DNA from: Unio delphinus
Lineage: Eukaryota; Mollusca; Bivalvia; Unionida; Unionidae
Length of the DNA stretch: 64,000 bases
NCBI GenBank assembly: GCA_029339505.1
Contig: JAQISU010000096.1
Coordinates: forward strand, 5,813,501-5,877,500
Reading direction: 5' to 3'
Positions 19,336 through 30,585 of the stretch are shown here, in pieces. A program made the position numbers and the translations under genes. The stretch's first letter is position 1. Each line of letters opens with the position of its first letter. The notes beneath the pieces were generated by a model, which did not search any database, was not told the DNA's origin, and worked only from the letters and a program-made list of their open reading frames with translations.

Positions 19336-20239
19336 AATCGCTATAATAATCGACGTCAATGAGCTCATTAACTAAATTACGATATAAACCCATATCGATT
19401 ATTTTTCCCTGAAATAATCGCTGACAAATTTCAGTAGCTTCATTAATTATTTCCGGAGAATTATTTCCAGCTCGTTTTCCACCGATAAGAACTTCCAGCC
19501 GAGATACATCATCAAGAATATTTCTTGAGCAATGGATACTAATATTTCCACCGCGATATCCCTCACCAGTTTTTTCTTCTGGAAATACTTGAGGATCTGA
19601 TTGTCTTTTTCCTTTTCCTCCCCCACGTCCTCGTGGAGTTGATTGTACACGAGTTTGTGTCTGTTTTAGTTGCTTTTGTTGTAAAACATAACTATCAACT
19701 CCTGCTTTAAAAGCTCTATATTCTAAAGTATTCTTTTGTAAATTTCCAGGAATTTCTTCCTTGATTTTATATAACCAATCCACCCAATTGTCTCGGTTTA
19801 TCACGTCTCCCTTATACTTGTCGTCCAAAAACTCATCCCTTAAATTATATCTTTCGGCAGCAAACTTACCAAATACCACATAATCTTCTTTTTTGTTTAA
19901 TTTAACACTTCTGATTTTGTTTATAGCTTGTTCGGTAAATTTATTAATAAAAGGAACACTTTGTTTAATTTTTTTGGAATCATCAATATCAACTTATTCT
20001 TTTTGGGGTTCCACAGGTTTTAATTCAGGTTTTAATTCTTTTACAGCGGTTACAACTTCTTTCGTAGCTTCTGTGATCGGTGCGAATAATTGTTGCGTAT
20101 CAGTGGTAAAATCCATCTTTGCTTGTTGACGCGCTTGTAAATTATTTCTAAAAGAATCTCTCACTGGAAGAAATTTCTTTATTGCTGCTAATCGTTCTCG
20201 AGTTAATCTAGTTATTTGTGCCTCTCCGATTTTTGACAT
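19334..20239 (-). pseudogene. Unrecognised 301-codon virion-type protein, one in-frame TAA
   Basis: One frame from ATG at 20239 to TGA at 19334, broken only by TAA at 19994-19996 (codon 82). The first part is helical and charged, with an acidic Pro-rich end (PELKPVEPQKE). The second part is mostly helical with a Gln/Arg/Gly-rich linker (RGRGGGKGKR) near residue 209. No transmembrane segment or enzyme motif is visible. The same frame on both sides of the stop shows it was one gene. Function unknown, perhaps a scaffold or core protein by position. Confidence 0.6.
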
Positions 20240-20279
20240 GTTATTGAAAATCGTTTTACAATTTTAAATGTTAGAATTT

Positions 20280-21221
20280 TTATCGATTAAATATATTAAG
20301 TTTTTTTCTTAAACTTTTATTTTCATCTTGAAGATCAATTATATCATTTTCATACCCGATAATATCCTTTTTATATTCTTGCTCAAGATTTATATACTCG
20401 TTTAACTTTTCCTTGGTTGCTAAAAGTTCATTTTGTTGTTCTTGATTTAAAGTTTTTAATTTATCATATTCAGTTGTGTTAATGGAACTCTTTAATTTTT
20501 CAATACAAGATTTTAAATTTTTAATTGTATCAACTTGCCTTTGATTTAATGTGTGTAACTTATCAAACTCAGCAGCGGGGATATGAGAGTTTTCAATTTG
20601 AGTTTTTAACAAATTAATCTCATTGAATTGTTCTTGATTTAGAGCTTTTAATTTATCGTATTCGGCAGTAAAAATATTATTTCCACCACCGTGAATAAGT
20701 TTTTCATTCTCTTCTAATTGTAATCTCAGATCAACATTGTTATTTTGTAGAATATTTAAATTCGAAGTTAATCTAAAATTTTGATTATTTAATGAATTTA
20801 TTTGTTCTTGTTGTTGTTGTTGTTGTTGTTTTTAACGAGTCTATGTATTGTTGTTGTTGCTTTTTTAACGAGTCTATGTATTGTTGTTGAGATTGTTCTT
20901 TTGCTTCAGCATCTTTACATTTTTGACAAGGTAAAATTTCGGATACATCGACGGGATTTCCACCACCGTGAATTTCTGTGATTGGTGTTAAATTTTTTTT
21001 TTGTTCTTGAAATTTTTCAGTTGAGAAAATATCAACAATACGACTTAATATATTATCTCGTTGACGGTGCTTATTTTTTTATTGGACCCCCCCCAAATCG
21101 CGTATAGCCGAGAAGTTCCAATGTGATATTTTGGTGTAATTTCTGATATAGGAATCTTACCCTTCGCGGCGATAATATTTTCGATATCTTTTTCAGATAA
21201 TATCGTTGATGTTATTGGCAT
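20280..21221 (-). pseudogene. Long coiled-coil protein with internal repeats, two frameshifts
   Basis: ATG at 21221, the first gene inside the right TIR. Reading needs two frame changes: one missing base at seven T on + (21074-21080) and two missing bases near 20826-20835. The product of about 314 residues has a twice-repeated YIDSLK-polyGln segment, then repeats of the form (E/A)(Y/F)DKL(K/H)(A/T)LNQ(E/R)Q and a Lys/Glu-rich coiled coil to the TAA at 20280. Two HGGGN motifs mark the linkers. It looks like an elongated fibre or tether protein. No family named. Confidence 0.6.
20820..20890. repeat. Direct repeat encoding YIDSLK-polyGln
   Basis: Two copies of a segment with TTTTTAACGAGTCTATGTAT followed by TTGTTGTTG lie side by side (about 20830-20850 and 20872-20888). 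The difference between them (CTTTTTT against TTTTT) creates one of the frame changes in the host gene of this repeat. Confidence 0.75.
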
Positions 21222-21307
21222 GCTATTTGATAAGAATATTAAAAAATTATTTTTTAAAAATATTTAAAAATTATTGAGAATTATCGAGTAGATTAAGAGA
21301 AATATTT

Positions 21308-21552
21308 TTGATAATATTAAAAACATTTACCCCGCGAAATCACCTCACATGGTAAACCATACACAGCAAAAATCATTAAGTCGTAGATCGGCAAAATACA
21401 CATTAACGATTTTTTGCTTAAAATGTTAAGTCGCAGATTGGCAAAATACGAGTTAGCGATTTTTTTTAAGTCTCAGATTTGGGAATGGAGACTTAACGTT
21501 GTCGATTTTTTTGCATTTTTGAGGAAAAAGTGAAGCTCAGCCTTCCTGCTGC
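21308..21552 (-). repeat. Right terminal inverted repeat (245 bp)
   Basis: Reverse complement of 4734-4979 with three substitutions and one indel. It keeps CGCG where the left copy has TGCA, consistent with CpG decay in the left copy. It ends CCTTCCTGCTGC. Confidence 0.93.
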
Positions 21553-21559
21553 TCCATTA
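21553..21559. repeat. Right target-site duplication TCCATTA
   Basis: Identical to 4727-4733. A further TCCATTAGCA stands five bases on (21564-21573), so the original target carried a near-tandem TCCATTA. Confidence 0.75.
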
Positions 21560-22084
21560 TCTGTCCATTAGCACAAGTTTGTTATAGGTATTTCTTCTCG
21601 ACTGCCTAAAGGATTCCCATAAAATGTTATGCACATGTTTATGTAACTCTTTATTGTGTGTTTAACTTTGTCCATGATTGTAGATTCTAAGGGTCATTTG
21701 TTTTTTTAAAAAAACATTACATAGCTTAAATTTTCCATCATTGTGGATTGTACTTTAATCTTTTAATTATGACTGCCGCATCTAAGAACCTCCTGTAAAT
21801 AGCTTCTGAACCCCACTGTTGCATTTATACAGTGCCAATAAGCCAAGTTTACTACTCAATGCTACTCATGTGTGTAAGTCCAGCAGTAGTTGAAACTCCA
21901 GTGTTACATCAGTATGTATGTGACCGCTATGTGAACTAAATGTTGATTGGTTTAAAATACAGAAGTTTACATATGTTTGATTATCATGACCAATGAGATG
22001 ACTGATTACTCAACATTTTGATACAAGTTGGAAAGCCGTGAGGTTAAATTTAGACACTTGGAAGGTTTTTCTGCGCTTTGCAAA

Positions 22085-22510
22085 ACACGTGTTGTTGAGG
22101 TAAACAAAGATGGATTCCAATTCAGATATGAGCGACTTTTAAAAGGTTTCAGTGCAAGTGATATTAAAGTGTTTAATGAACTGTTCTTAGAAAATTGATC
22201 AGATATTGATGTTAGTCAACACCAGATGCAAATAATTGATTTCTGATCGGATGGTGGACATAGTCCCACTTGCACAATGGAGTGATGCTCTCGCTGTGTT
22301 CGATATCAGTGATTTTGATTCTCATGTTGATTCAACAATCAAGCTTGGACCACTTAGCAATGAGAAAGATTTTTTCTCAGATATTTTCCTAAATGACTGG
22401 TGGAAAAGCTTGTGAAAGAAACAAACAATTTTGCCAAGAAAATAGGGAACCAAAAGCAAGACCTGAAATGTATGAAATCAGCATCACAACAGATGTGGGC
22501 ATATATTGAA
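22085..22510 (+). pseudogene. piggyBac-type transposase remnant (N-terminal part)
   Basis: Fragments in two frames resemble the start of piggyBac (DDE_Tnp_1_7) transposases: FDSHVDSTIKLGP and FFSDIFLNDWWKSL in one, then KLVKETNNFAKKIGNQK in another. Several stops and at least one shift separate them, and no catalytic aspartates are visible. It lies about 500 bp outside the right end of the viral element. Confidence 0.65.
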
Positions 22511-22559
22511 ATATACATCATCATTTATGTTTAGATAAGGACTGTTTTGAGAGGTACCA

Positions 22560-25500
22560 CTCTCGATTTTGCAATTAGAGTGTGGATTTCATATATGTTT
22601 TTATAGGTACATATGTAACTATTAGGTTTATTTTGTGGGATTCAAAACAATTACATGACTGGGATTACTTGTATGATGGGATGTATGAGTATATATCTAA
22701 ATTGGAAATATATGAAACAGACACTATACAAGGTAAGTTTTTTTTTATTTCACTGAAATCCAGAAGAAGAAAAAACTTATGAAATAATAAATATAAATGA
22801 AACCATGTTTTTATTGTCAGTTTCTGTCATCAGCCTTGATGATGCTCTAGTATTCAACCAGCCTCAGTAGTCTTAGTAATTGATATGAGAGAACTTAGCT
22901 GTAGTGAAACTGCACAACAGGCTGTAGTAGCTAAAGGGTTAAGATGATGTAAACATGTTCACATAGCCTTTTGACAGAAGGCATGCATGCTTTTTATCTT
23001 ATTTGTAAGTATATCAGTAAGTTATTTACTGATATTTTATTTCAAAGTTTAGCCTTAGAATGTTCTAGAAGAAAACATCTTTACGAATTTGATGAGAAAA
23101 CATGGCCCACATCCTGGTCATCTTTTTGTGTAAGTTTAAAGTAAACAGTAAGTTCAGAAATCATTGTTAGTTCAGATATGATTTTGAGAGGAATCGTTAG
23201 AAATTATTGATTGGAATCCCAAAGTGATTTTGGACTAAATCATTATTTTAGGATTATTGTGAATTCATTTAATTATAAATTCTGGATTATATCACTGTGA
23301 TACATCAAAATTGTTGGCACATAAACTCAATCAAAACTTTTGGCACATGAACACATTTATTAATGGAACTCAAAATGGCTATTGATAGAACTTATTGAAG
23401 TATTTGGGATTTAATTCACAATAATGTTAGTTACTTTTATATTTTCACTTTGTATTCTAGGAAAATAAATTATTTTTTGAGTTTTACTGAACTTATGGGT
23501 TTCACTTTTTTCTGTTACTTTGTTTAAGACCAGAGTCATAACTACATATTAAACCCAGAATCGAGTTGGTCCTTAATGAAAATGCCACTTGCTTTAAAAG
23601 TGGAAAACTCTAAATTATTATTGCTGCTTATTCTTAGTAGATGATCAGTCAGCCAGGGATTTTCTCAAAAGAATAGTGATGTCTAGTTAAGCTGAGACAC
23701 CATAAATTAATTTAGAAAGTAATTTTTTGTGTGCATAGCATGTTCTTGGTTTCTGAGTTGTATGTTTTGGGACACCTTTTCAATCATAATATTGATGCTT
23801 AGCTGGCATGATGGTTAATAAGATTATTAATTGTAGGATTTAAAAATTAAATCATTTGAAAAATTTATATCCAAAAATGCATGAACACTAATAAAATAAA
23901 AAAATTCAGTGCTTTTCACACCCTTTTTACTAACTGCATGCATTCAAAGAAAAAGACTTGTAAATCTAGGAGCAGTTTCAGAAACAAAGATTTGCAGTAC
24001 GTACAAATTATTAAACATTTTGTATGTAACCATGCCCCTATTCCCATGAAGGAATGGAATTAGACCATAAGTATGCACTGTATTTAATTTCATATATATT
24101 ACACAATACTAATATCTATGATTATTAAGATTTTTTTTAGATAAAATATTAAAATTATATTAGTTGCTGCATCAGGGAGTGTTCATCAATGTTATTTACC
24201 CTCAGGTGTTTATTTTTTTTTGGGGAGGGGGCACCAGACAGATGCCCCCCCCCCCCAATCAAAAAAAAAAAAGTAAAAAGTTTTTATGTGTGTTTGTGTT
24301 CCCCCAAGTATGTTGTTTGTTTGTTTTTTATTGCGGTTAGAAGTCCATTTAGTTTTCCCCATCGGGGTTATAAGATTTGATTTGAGGTATTTTTGTTCCC
24401 TAGTGTTTTTTCAGTAGATCCTTACTAGTTGGGATTTGATCTACCCACTCTAGTAGTCTACTTTTTGTCTTTTTATTTTGACCATGGCTAGTGGTCACCT
24501 ATTTCCTTTTGTTTGCTATTTGTGTTGATGCTATATGTCTGTTGCTATATAAGGTATATACCTTGTGTTTGTGTGAAGGAAAGCCATTTCTTTCAAATTT
24601 GTACCAGTTGTCTTTTTTAGAAATTAAAGACATTTTGATGAGTATTTAGTTTTAATTTATTTTGAATTTTAATTTTGAATTTTGTATAAATTGAAGTGTA
24701 TTTATTTAAATATTTAGTGTTCTTCAATTTATCTAGTAATATTTAATTCCTTAGGTCCGTCTTCCTTGAGACAAGACCTGTACAAATTTATTTGGTTGTA
24801 CAGTTCCTGTCTCAGTTTGTCTGGCCTTTACTTAATTATTATAGTTATTTTTAAGAAATATTCCAAAATTGCTTAAGTTCCCTTAAATGGGAGTCATGGC
24901 TATTTCGGGAGATAGCCGTGACAGATAAAGTATGGATTTAGTATCCAGAGAAGAGATTTTTCAAGAGAAAGAAGAGATTTTACACAAGAATATATATTTA
25001 ATTATTTAAATAAATGGGTGGTGTTTTCTAAACTCTTCCACAGGCCTGCTCACTTCGCGTGGCACCCTGTGATTTAGCCCTATGGCGTCCTCATTTGTAC
25101 TTCTCCCTTACAATATATTAAATACAATATAAGTTTATATAATATATATATTTATTTTTTTTTTTAATTTTTTTTTTATAACAAAAGGATCAAATTTTAA
25201 GTATACTTCAAAATTTAATTTAAAATTTAAGTTTAAAATTCAGAATTTGGTTTGAAATTCAAGATTTAGATTTCGAACTCAAGTTTTAAAATTTTAAATT
25301 TAATTTAGTTAGTTTCCATTTAAGAAAACTATTCCCTAACCTTCATTAGTGGACCACACCTTATTAGTGTCCTCGTTATATAGTCTGTTATTTGTCTTAC
25401 CAATTGTTTATTAAAGTTTCCGTCTAGGTGTTTACTAGTAAGTATATTGCTTCCAGTTTTGTGCAGGTCAGAACAGTTCATATTTGTATTATATTTTGTG

Positions 25501-25740
25501 TTTTGCTGTACACTGTTTGATGCAATAAAATTTCTGTTTGGATTTATACATTTTCAATTTGGCTTTATAGTAAGCCCAGTCTAATTCCCAAGTAATATTT
25601 CCTTTGTTATCTGTCAATACAAAGCCCTTAGCTTGTTATGGCAGCACTTGCTTTGTTTTCTCAACCCTTTGATTGAGCTGTAAATTTGATACTTGCTCAG
25701 TGCTCAATAGTCTTATATTCTTTTAACAGTTTATTTGAAC
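22560..25740. other. Intron stretch without supported genes
   Basis: AT-rich sequence with G/C homopolymers (24225-24256) and a hairpin-forming pair around 24891-24921 (GTCATGGCTAT with ATAGCCGTGAC). A TATATAAGG sequence near 24548 and AATAAA near 25525 could mark an old LTR or gene relic, but I could not define ends. Confidence 0.4.
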
Positions 25741-25742
25741 TT

Positions 25743-25905
25743 CCTGTGATTATGCTGTACAATTGAAACCTGTGATTATGCTGTACAATTGAAACCTGTG
25801 ATTATGCTGTACAATTGAAACCTGTGATTATGCTGTACAATTGAAACCTGTGATTATGCTGTACAATTGAAACCTGTGATTATGCTGTACAATTGAAACC
25901 TGTTC
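25743..25905 (+). repeat. 26-bp tandem repeat, six copies
   Basis: Exact or near-exact copies of CCTGTGATTATGCTGTACAA followed by TTGAAA. Confidence 0.95.
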
Positions 25906-27637
25906 ATTTGAGGCATATGATTATGTAGATTTCATAGAATTTATGGTGACAGTACCTCCAGTCCAACTTTTCCATTGTTTCAATTTATTGTCTAAACTGC
26001 TGTGAATACTGGCAAAAAGAAAAAAAAGAAAAATTAAGGCTGGCTTCCCTAAGTTAGCATCTTTTGTATATACAAAATATTGGCATATTTTAAAGAATCC
26101 AATGTTGGCTTCTGGCATTGGCTTGCTTTATAAGTAATAGAAAGTTTGCATTTGATAGCCCAAGTTGAAACAACAGATTTATATCTCTCTACCAGGTTTT
26201 ATTTCTAGTCACCACCCAAACTTTTATTGTTTACCACCTTGTTATCATAATTGATACAAGCAGGCTTGATGTATGCAGGGTAAAATAGCATACACATCAT
26301 TGTCTTTAAGAATACTTTTGTAACTCATACCAGCAAAAGTATTTAATAACTTTTTTTTTTTGGTGACATTTTGTTTTATGTTTAACCTAGATATAATATG
26401 CTCTTGGTTATTTTGCACCATGCACCATATCATGTGTGAATTTCTGGTGCTGTGAAAGCAATTGTTTTATTCTCCTCCCTCCCTTTCCCTGGTCTTATTT
26501 GTGATTTTATTGGATCAAGTTTACAGTTTGATAACATTTTGAAACATTTGAGGAGAACCAAATACCCAATTTGTTTATACATTGTCGGATCAACAAACAA
26601 CAGGTTAATGTTTTTACTCAATATAAGTGATACAAGCTATGGATGTACATCCTTCATCACAGTGAATAATTTAGGCTACTGGTTTCTTTTGCACTTATAT
26701 TGCTTATGAAGAACAAAATCTAAAAATATATAAAGCTGATTTCTTTTATTGTGTTATCAAATAGACACTCGTTGTACCTACTTTATTCTAACATGTTGGA
26801 GCAGGGAGAGGCAAATTCAATACAACTTGTTTTGCATCAATAAGCTCTGGGACATATGATTGATCTTTGCAAAAAATGTTTTACCTTAAGTTAAGGTAAA
26901 GGAAAATAATAATGTTATCTTATCCCATGATAACAGTAAATATGGTGTGTGACATCAATTATAACCAATATGTAAGCCATAATGAAAACATTGATATTTC
27001 TTAACAGAGAGCCATATCAACTTTCATCAGATGACTTCTCATGGTGAATTGTGGGTCTTGAATGAAAATGATGCTGATTTGTCATTCAATATGGCCACCA
27101 TCAATCTGAAAACCTTGCTTTTGTTTCTTCTTTTGAATTAATGTTCATATCAACATGAAGTTTTCACAAAATACTTTTTAAGATGTCTAGTTGGTCTTAC
27201 ATGAAAATCTTGTGCGCAAATTTTGGCATCATGTTGACCATCATGATTTTAATGTTTACATCACTCAAGTATATCAAATGTGGTTTCAACACTCAACAGT
27301 AAAAAAAAGAAGAAACATTATTCTCATGGATTCTTACAAATTCCTTTCAGATATATGAGGGTCAGTCCCTTCAAGGGACTCTTGCTTTGTTTAACATGTT
27401 TCATAATTCAAATCAAGTTTATATAGCTTTATTTTCCACACATTATGACTGACCCTGCAGAAATATGAGTTACTCCATGTTACTGTATGTAAGATCATCC
27501 ACATGTTTACATTTTTTTAAATTACAAAAGTTAGATTAACCTTTTTCACAAAGTAAAATATTAGCATAATGTTATCAAACTTGAAATGCGCCAAGGAATA
27601 GAGCTTACTTGTATGATTGCTATGATTTTTTTTGCAG
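25906..27637. other. End of the long intron
   Basis: No gene or named repeat recognised. Ends in the polypyrimidine tract and CAG acceptor before exon 2. Confidence 0.6.
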
Positions 27638-27774
27638 GTGTGGGTTTATCAGGGCCGCCCTATGTTATTGTTTGTACCTTCCACCAAGACAAGTGACAAA
27701 AATGAGAATCTAACCATTCCTTGCTATGTTAACAACAACGAATGGCACTCCCTCCAAGTCACCTTCAAATACAG
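27638..27774 (+). CDS. Host exon 2: laminin G 2 core
   Basis: Acceptor TTTTTGCAG, donor ACAG|GTGAAT. It starts in phase 0 and ends in phase 2. Encodes VWVYQGRPMLLFVPS and NNNEWHSLQVTF, the laminin G strand around the conserved Trp-His. Confidence 0.9.
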
Positions 27775-28031
27775 GTGAATTTAACATATAATTTTAAATG
27801 TTTGCACAATGACAGAATAAGAGATCTTTATTTTTTTAAGTACATGTATGTAAATAATTCTTTGTATGTCCCAGTTCCATATTCTATGGAAAGTTTTCTC
27901 CACATCCATTTGTTCCATTATACGGTAATACATCCAGCTGTATTAATCTGTCCATTATAGAATCACCAAAAGATTGTTTTAGCTTATTTACATATATTTT
28001 ATTCACGTCTATCCAAATATAAGCATGCATG

Positions 28032-28033
<2 letters not shown>

Positions 28034-28118
<85 letters not shown>
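28034..28118 (+). repeat. (TG)n microsatellite
   Basis: About 42 uninterrupted TG dinucleotides. Confidence 0.97.
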
Positions 28119-28120
<2 letters not shown>

Positions 28121-28265
28121 CAGCATATTCGTATTTGTCTATTTTAGACTTGCAACTTTGCCCATTGCATTTTTAAAAACAAAAATCATTAATTGTTTCA
28201 TATTTGCAGGGTCATCAATATCACATAGGCACAGAATTGTTTTTCATATCCTGTCGGTCATATAT

Positions 28266-28268
<3 letters not shown>

Positions 28269-28342
<74 letters not shown>
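28269..28342 (+). repeat. (TA)n microsatellite
   Basis: About 37 TA dinucleotides. Confidence 0.97.
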
Positions 28343-28345
<3 letters not shown>

Positions 28346-29164
28346 TCCCAATTTTCTTAAATCTTGATTACAGTATCAAACACAACAGCTACTATTAGGC
28401 CATTCCTTTGAGAACTTATGCATGGCTAATGGCTGAACCCATTTATAGTGCAGTCAGGCTTGGATCCCATTTTTAAAATCAAGTGTGTGTGTGTGTCTGA
28501 TCTGGACTTTTAATGTAGCATTAACAACTTTTCAATCATATATCTATGATGTCTGCAGCATGGCAGTTTATAGTGATGTCTTGCACTGGGGCATCATGCT
28601 GCGTTTTGCTCCTGCACTGATTGCTGGTATGGAAGAACTGGCAAGTAGTTCGATGACAATTGCATGTTGAGTTAAAATCGTTACAAAGTTCTTTTCCATC
28701 CATCATCAATCAAGGCCAGCTGTCCATCATCAGTCTAGGCTGGCTGTACTTGTCATTGTTTCATAGGTATGGTTCATTATGGACAAGCAAGTCTGTAGCA
28801 AACTTAAAAATTATTGAAATGGCACTCAGAGATTTCCTCAAGGATGAAAACAGTTCACTATTACTTACAATAAAATCATGGCATCTGTATTTTACTGATT
28901 GAACAATTAAAATAATGATTGAGTAAAATGAGTATTCAGCCATTAAGCAGCCCTCTTATGCTCTTATCATTTCCTCTTACATTCCATACTTATGGAGTAG
29001 TTGTAAGGGATAATTTGCCTCCATTTTCAGTAGAATTTTCCAAAATATACAGAACATTTAACAGGAAATTCTTGATTAGCTTCAAGAGGTTTTACAGTTA
29101 TTCTGTCTTTGTTTTGCCAAATGTTAGAGTCTGAATCATTGTCTATGGAATTGTTCAATTCCAG

Positions 29165-29289
29165 AGAAGCCAGCCTGAAAGTAGATGGGATGACAGTGGC
29201 TACTCCACAGTATCAAAGAAATTTAGAGATCTTTGGAAAACTTGTTATTGGTTCCAGCCTAAGACGGAACAGATTTAAAGCCTGGACAG
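29165..29289 (+). CDS. Host exon 3: laminin G 2
   Basis: The acceptor AATTCCAG|A was chosen because it alone matches phase 2 of exon 2 and puts VDG 17 residues after the Trp of WHSLQV, as usual in laminin G. The upstream AG at 29126-29127 would give a stop. Encodes LKVDGMTV and GKLVIGSSL. Donor ACAG|GTATTT, phase 1. Confidence 0.88.
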
Positions 29290-30542
29290 GTATTTAAAAT
29301 ACTGCACCGTTTTTGGGTGAATTCATTTTAGAATTTATAATATAGAATCTATAATTCTGATAGGAAGGTAAAATGTACTCTTCCATGTCATCAGAAAATA
29401 TGGCCATAAAAAATCCAATTAATGCATAAAAGGTATACAATTATAATAAAACAAAATTTTTTTGATTCTTGATCTGTATGAAAAATAGAGTGTAATTTGA
29501 GATTGAATATTGTAAAGAAAACTTGTTCTGCTCATCTGTTCTCTCATCAGTTGCTGATACAGCTTTCCAGCCCTACTACATTTTCTAATGGGCTACCAAT
29601 ACTACTAGTAAAAATATTCATGTAGTACCTTCTACTTTTCTCCTTTGACTAGTAAATTTGTTATTTATACCGCCTAGTTAATTCTGTGTACATGTACAAA
29701 TTGTAACAGATATCTGTCAGTGTTGTTGTGCACAGTTGTATGATTTTGTCAGCTAGTGGCCTAATCTTTTGATTGGAATGAACATAATTAAGTAAACAGT
29801 TCAAGTGATGTTCAAGACATTTTTATTATTGATTTCCAATTTGGTTCAAATACAATAATTCACCAAAAATCTTTTTAAAAAAACCTAAAGATAACTAGAT
29901 GTAATATAGAATGGCAGCATAACTTTCAATGATGTTCACCTTCCAGCATGTTGTAAAACTCAGTCTCAGAAACAGAAGGAAAAACATACACACTGTGAAC
30001 CAGTGTAGAGAAAGTAGGTGGATGAAAAATAAAGTTTGAAAAAATAGAAAAGTGTTGCATGTATAGGGTTTAACAGCATTTCAGCACAATCATTGCTATA
30101 CAGCGCAGAGTAAGTTTAGGTAGGCAAAAAATGACAAACAGAACAAAGCTCAAGCTAAAAATGTGTAAAAGCCTTTTGCATATAAACTAAACTCCTTTTT
30201 AAAAATACAAGAATTTTGCATCAAAGTTGCATTAAAATTTCTTCTCGTAAAAGAATCAAGAAAGGTATATTCCTTTCTGTGTTGTGTGCTCAGCTATGTA
30301 CTTTACATGTAATTATGAAGATTATAGTATTACCAAAAGGAGGATTAGCTCCATGCAAACAGTTGTGTCACCCTTATTAAATAAAGTCTTTATTATTATT
30401 ATCATTATTGTTATTATATTATTAACTGCTCTTACAACATGCAGAAGAACAATGTATTATGCTTATTCTAAAGTCCATAGCCTGCAGGTATTTGTGATAC
30501 TGTTATATAAATTAGCCTTGCCTTCTGTATATTCTTCTTATG

Positions 30543-30585
<43 letters not shown>

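Larger units (their letters stand above)
4734..21552. mobile_element. Polinton/adintovirus-like endogenous viral element, 16.8 kb
   Basis: Both ends and their duplications are present. Inside are a hexon-like capsid protein, an adenain-type protease, an A32-like packaging ATPase and a PolB-related replication protein, the set shared by Polintons (Mavericks) and adintoviruses. Three genes (zinc ribbon-PLA2, zinc knuckle, HNH) are on +, all others on -. No rve integrase was found on either strand, so it may be a sublineage using another integration route, or a derivative that lost the gene. At least nine disabling changes lie in its genes, so this copy is probably not autonomous. It lies inside an intron, with the bulk of its genes antisense to the host gene. 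Confidence 0.9.
3407..27637 (+). other. 24.2-kb intron hosting the viral element
   Basis: Bounded by the GTAAGT donor at 3407 and the TTTTTTTTGCAG acceptor at 27637, joining phase 0 to phase 0. It contains a MITE (3499-3711), a short 42-bp tandem repeat, the 16.8-kb Polinton-like element, a piggyBac remnant and a 26-bp tandem array. From 22.6 to 25.7 kb and 25.9 to 27.6 kb I see only AT-rich sequence, poly-purine/pyrimidine runs and short ORFs without family resemblance. Confidence 0.85.
27775..29164. other. Intron with two large dinucleotide microsatellites
   Basis: Contains (TG)n at 28034-28118 and (TA)n at 28269-28342. The short frames across them are repeat artefacts. Confidence 0.85.

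Noticed and set aside
24891..24921. Hairpin GTCATGGCTAT...ATAGCCGTGAC
   Set aside because: Isolated in an intron without a neighbouring gene; could be chance or part of an unrecognised repeat.
24540..25560. Possible LTR (TATATAAGG ... AATAAA)
   Set aside because: No matching second LTR, no target duplication and no gag/pol similarity seen.
27884..28398. Open frames of poly-Thr/His, poly-Cys/Val or poly-Ile/Tyr
   Set aside because: Pure translations of the (TG)n and (TA)n microsatellites.
28485..28902. Frames after a CTGCAG that might be an extra exon
   Set aside because: Exons 2 and 3 already join in phase with normal laminin G spacing, and the peptides do not resemble the domain.
29109..29164. 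Extending host exon 3 upstream to the AG at 29126-29127
   Set aside because: The phase would clash with exon 2 and yield a stop; the AG at 29163-29164 keeps frame and domain spacing.
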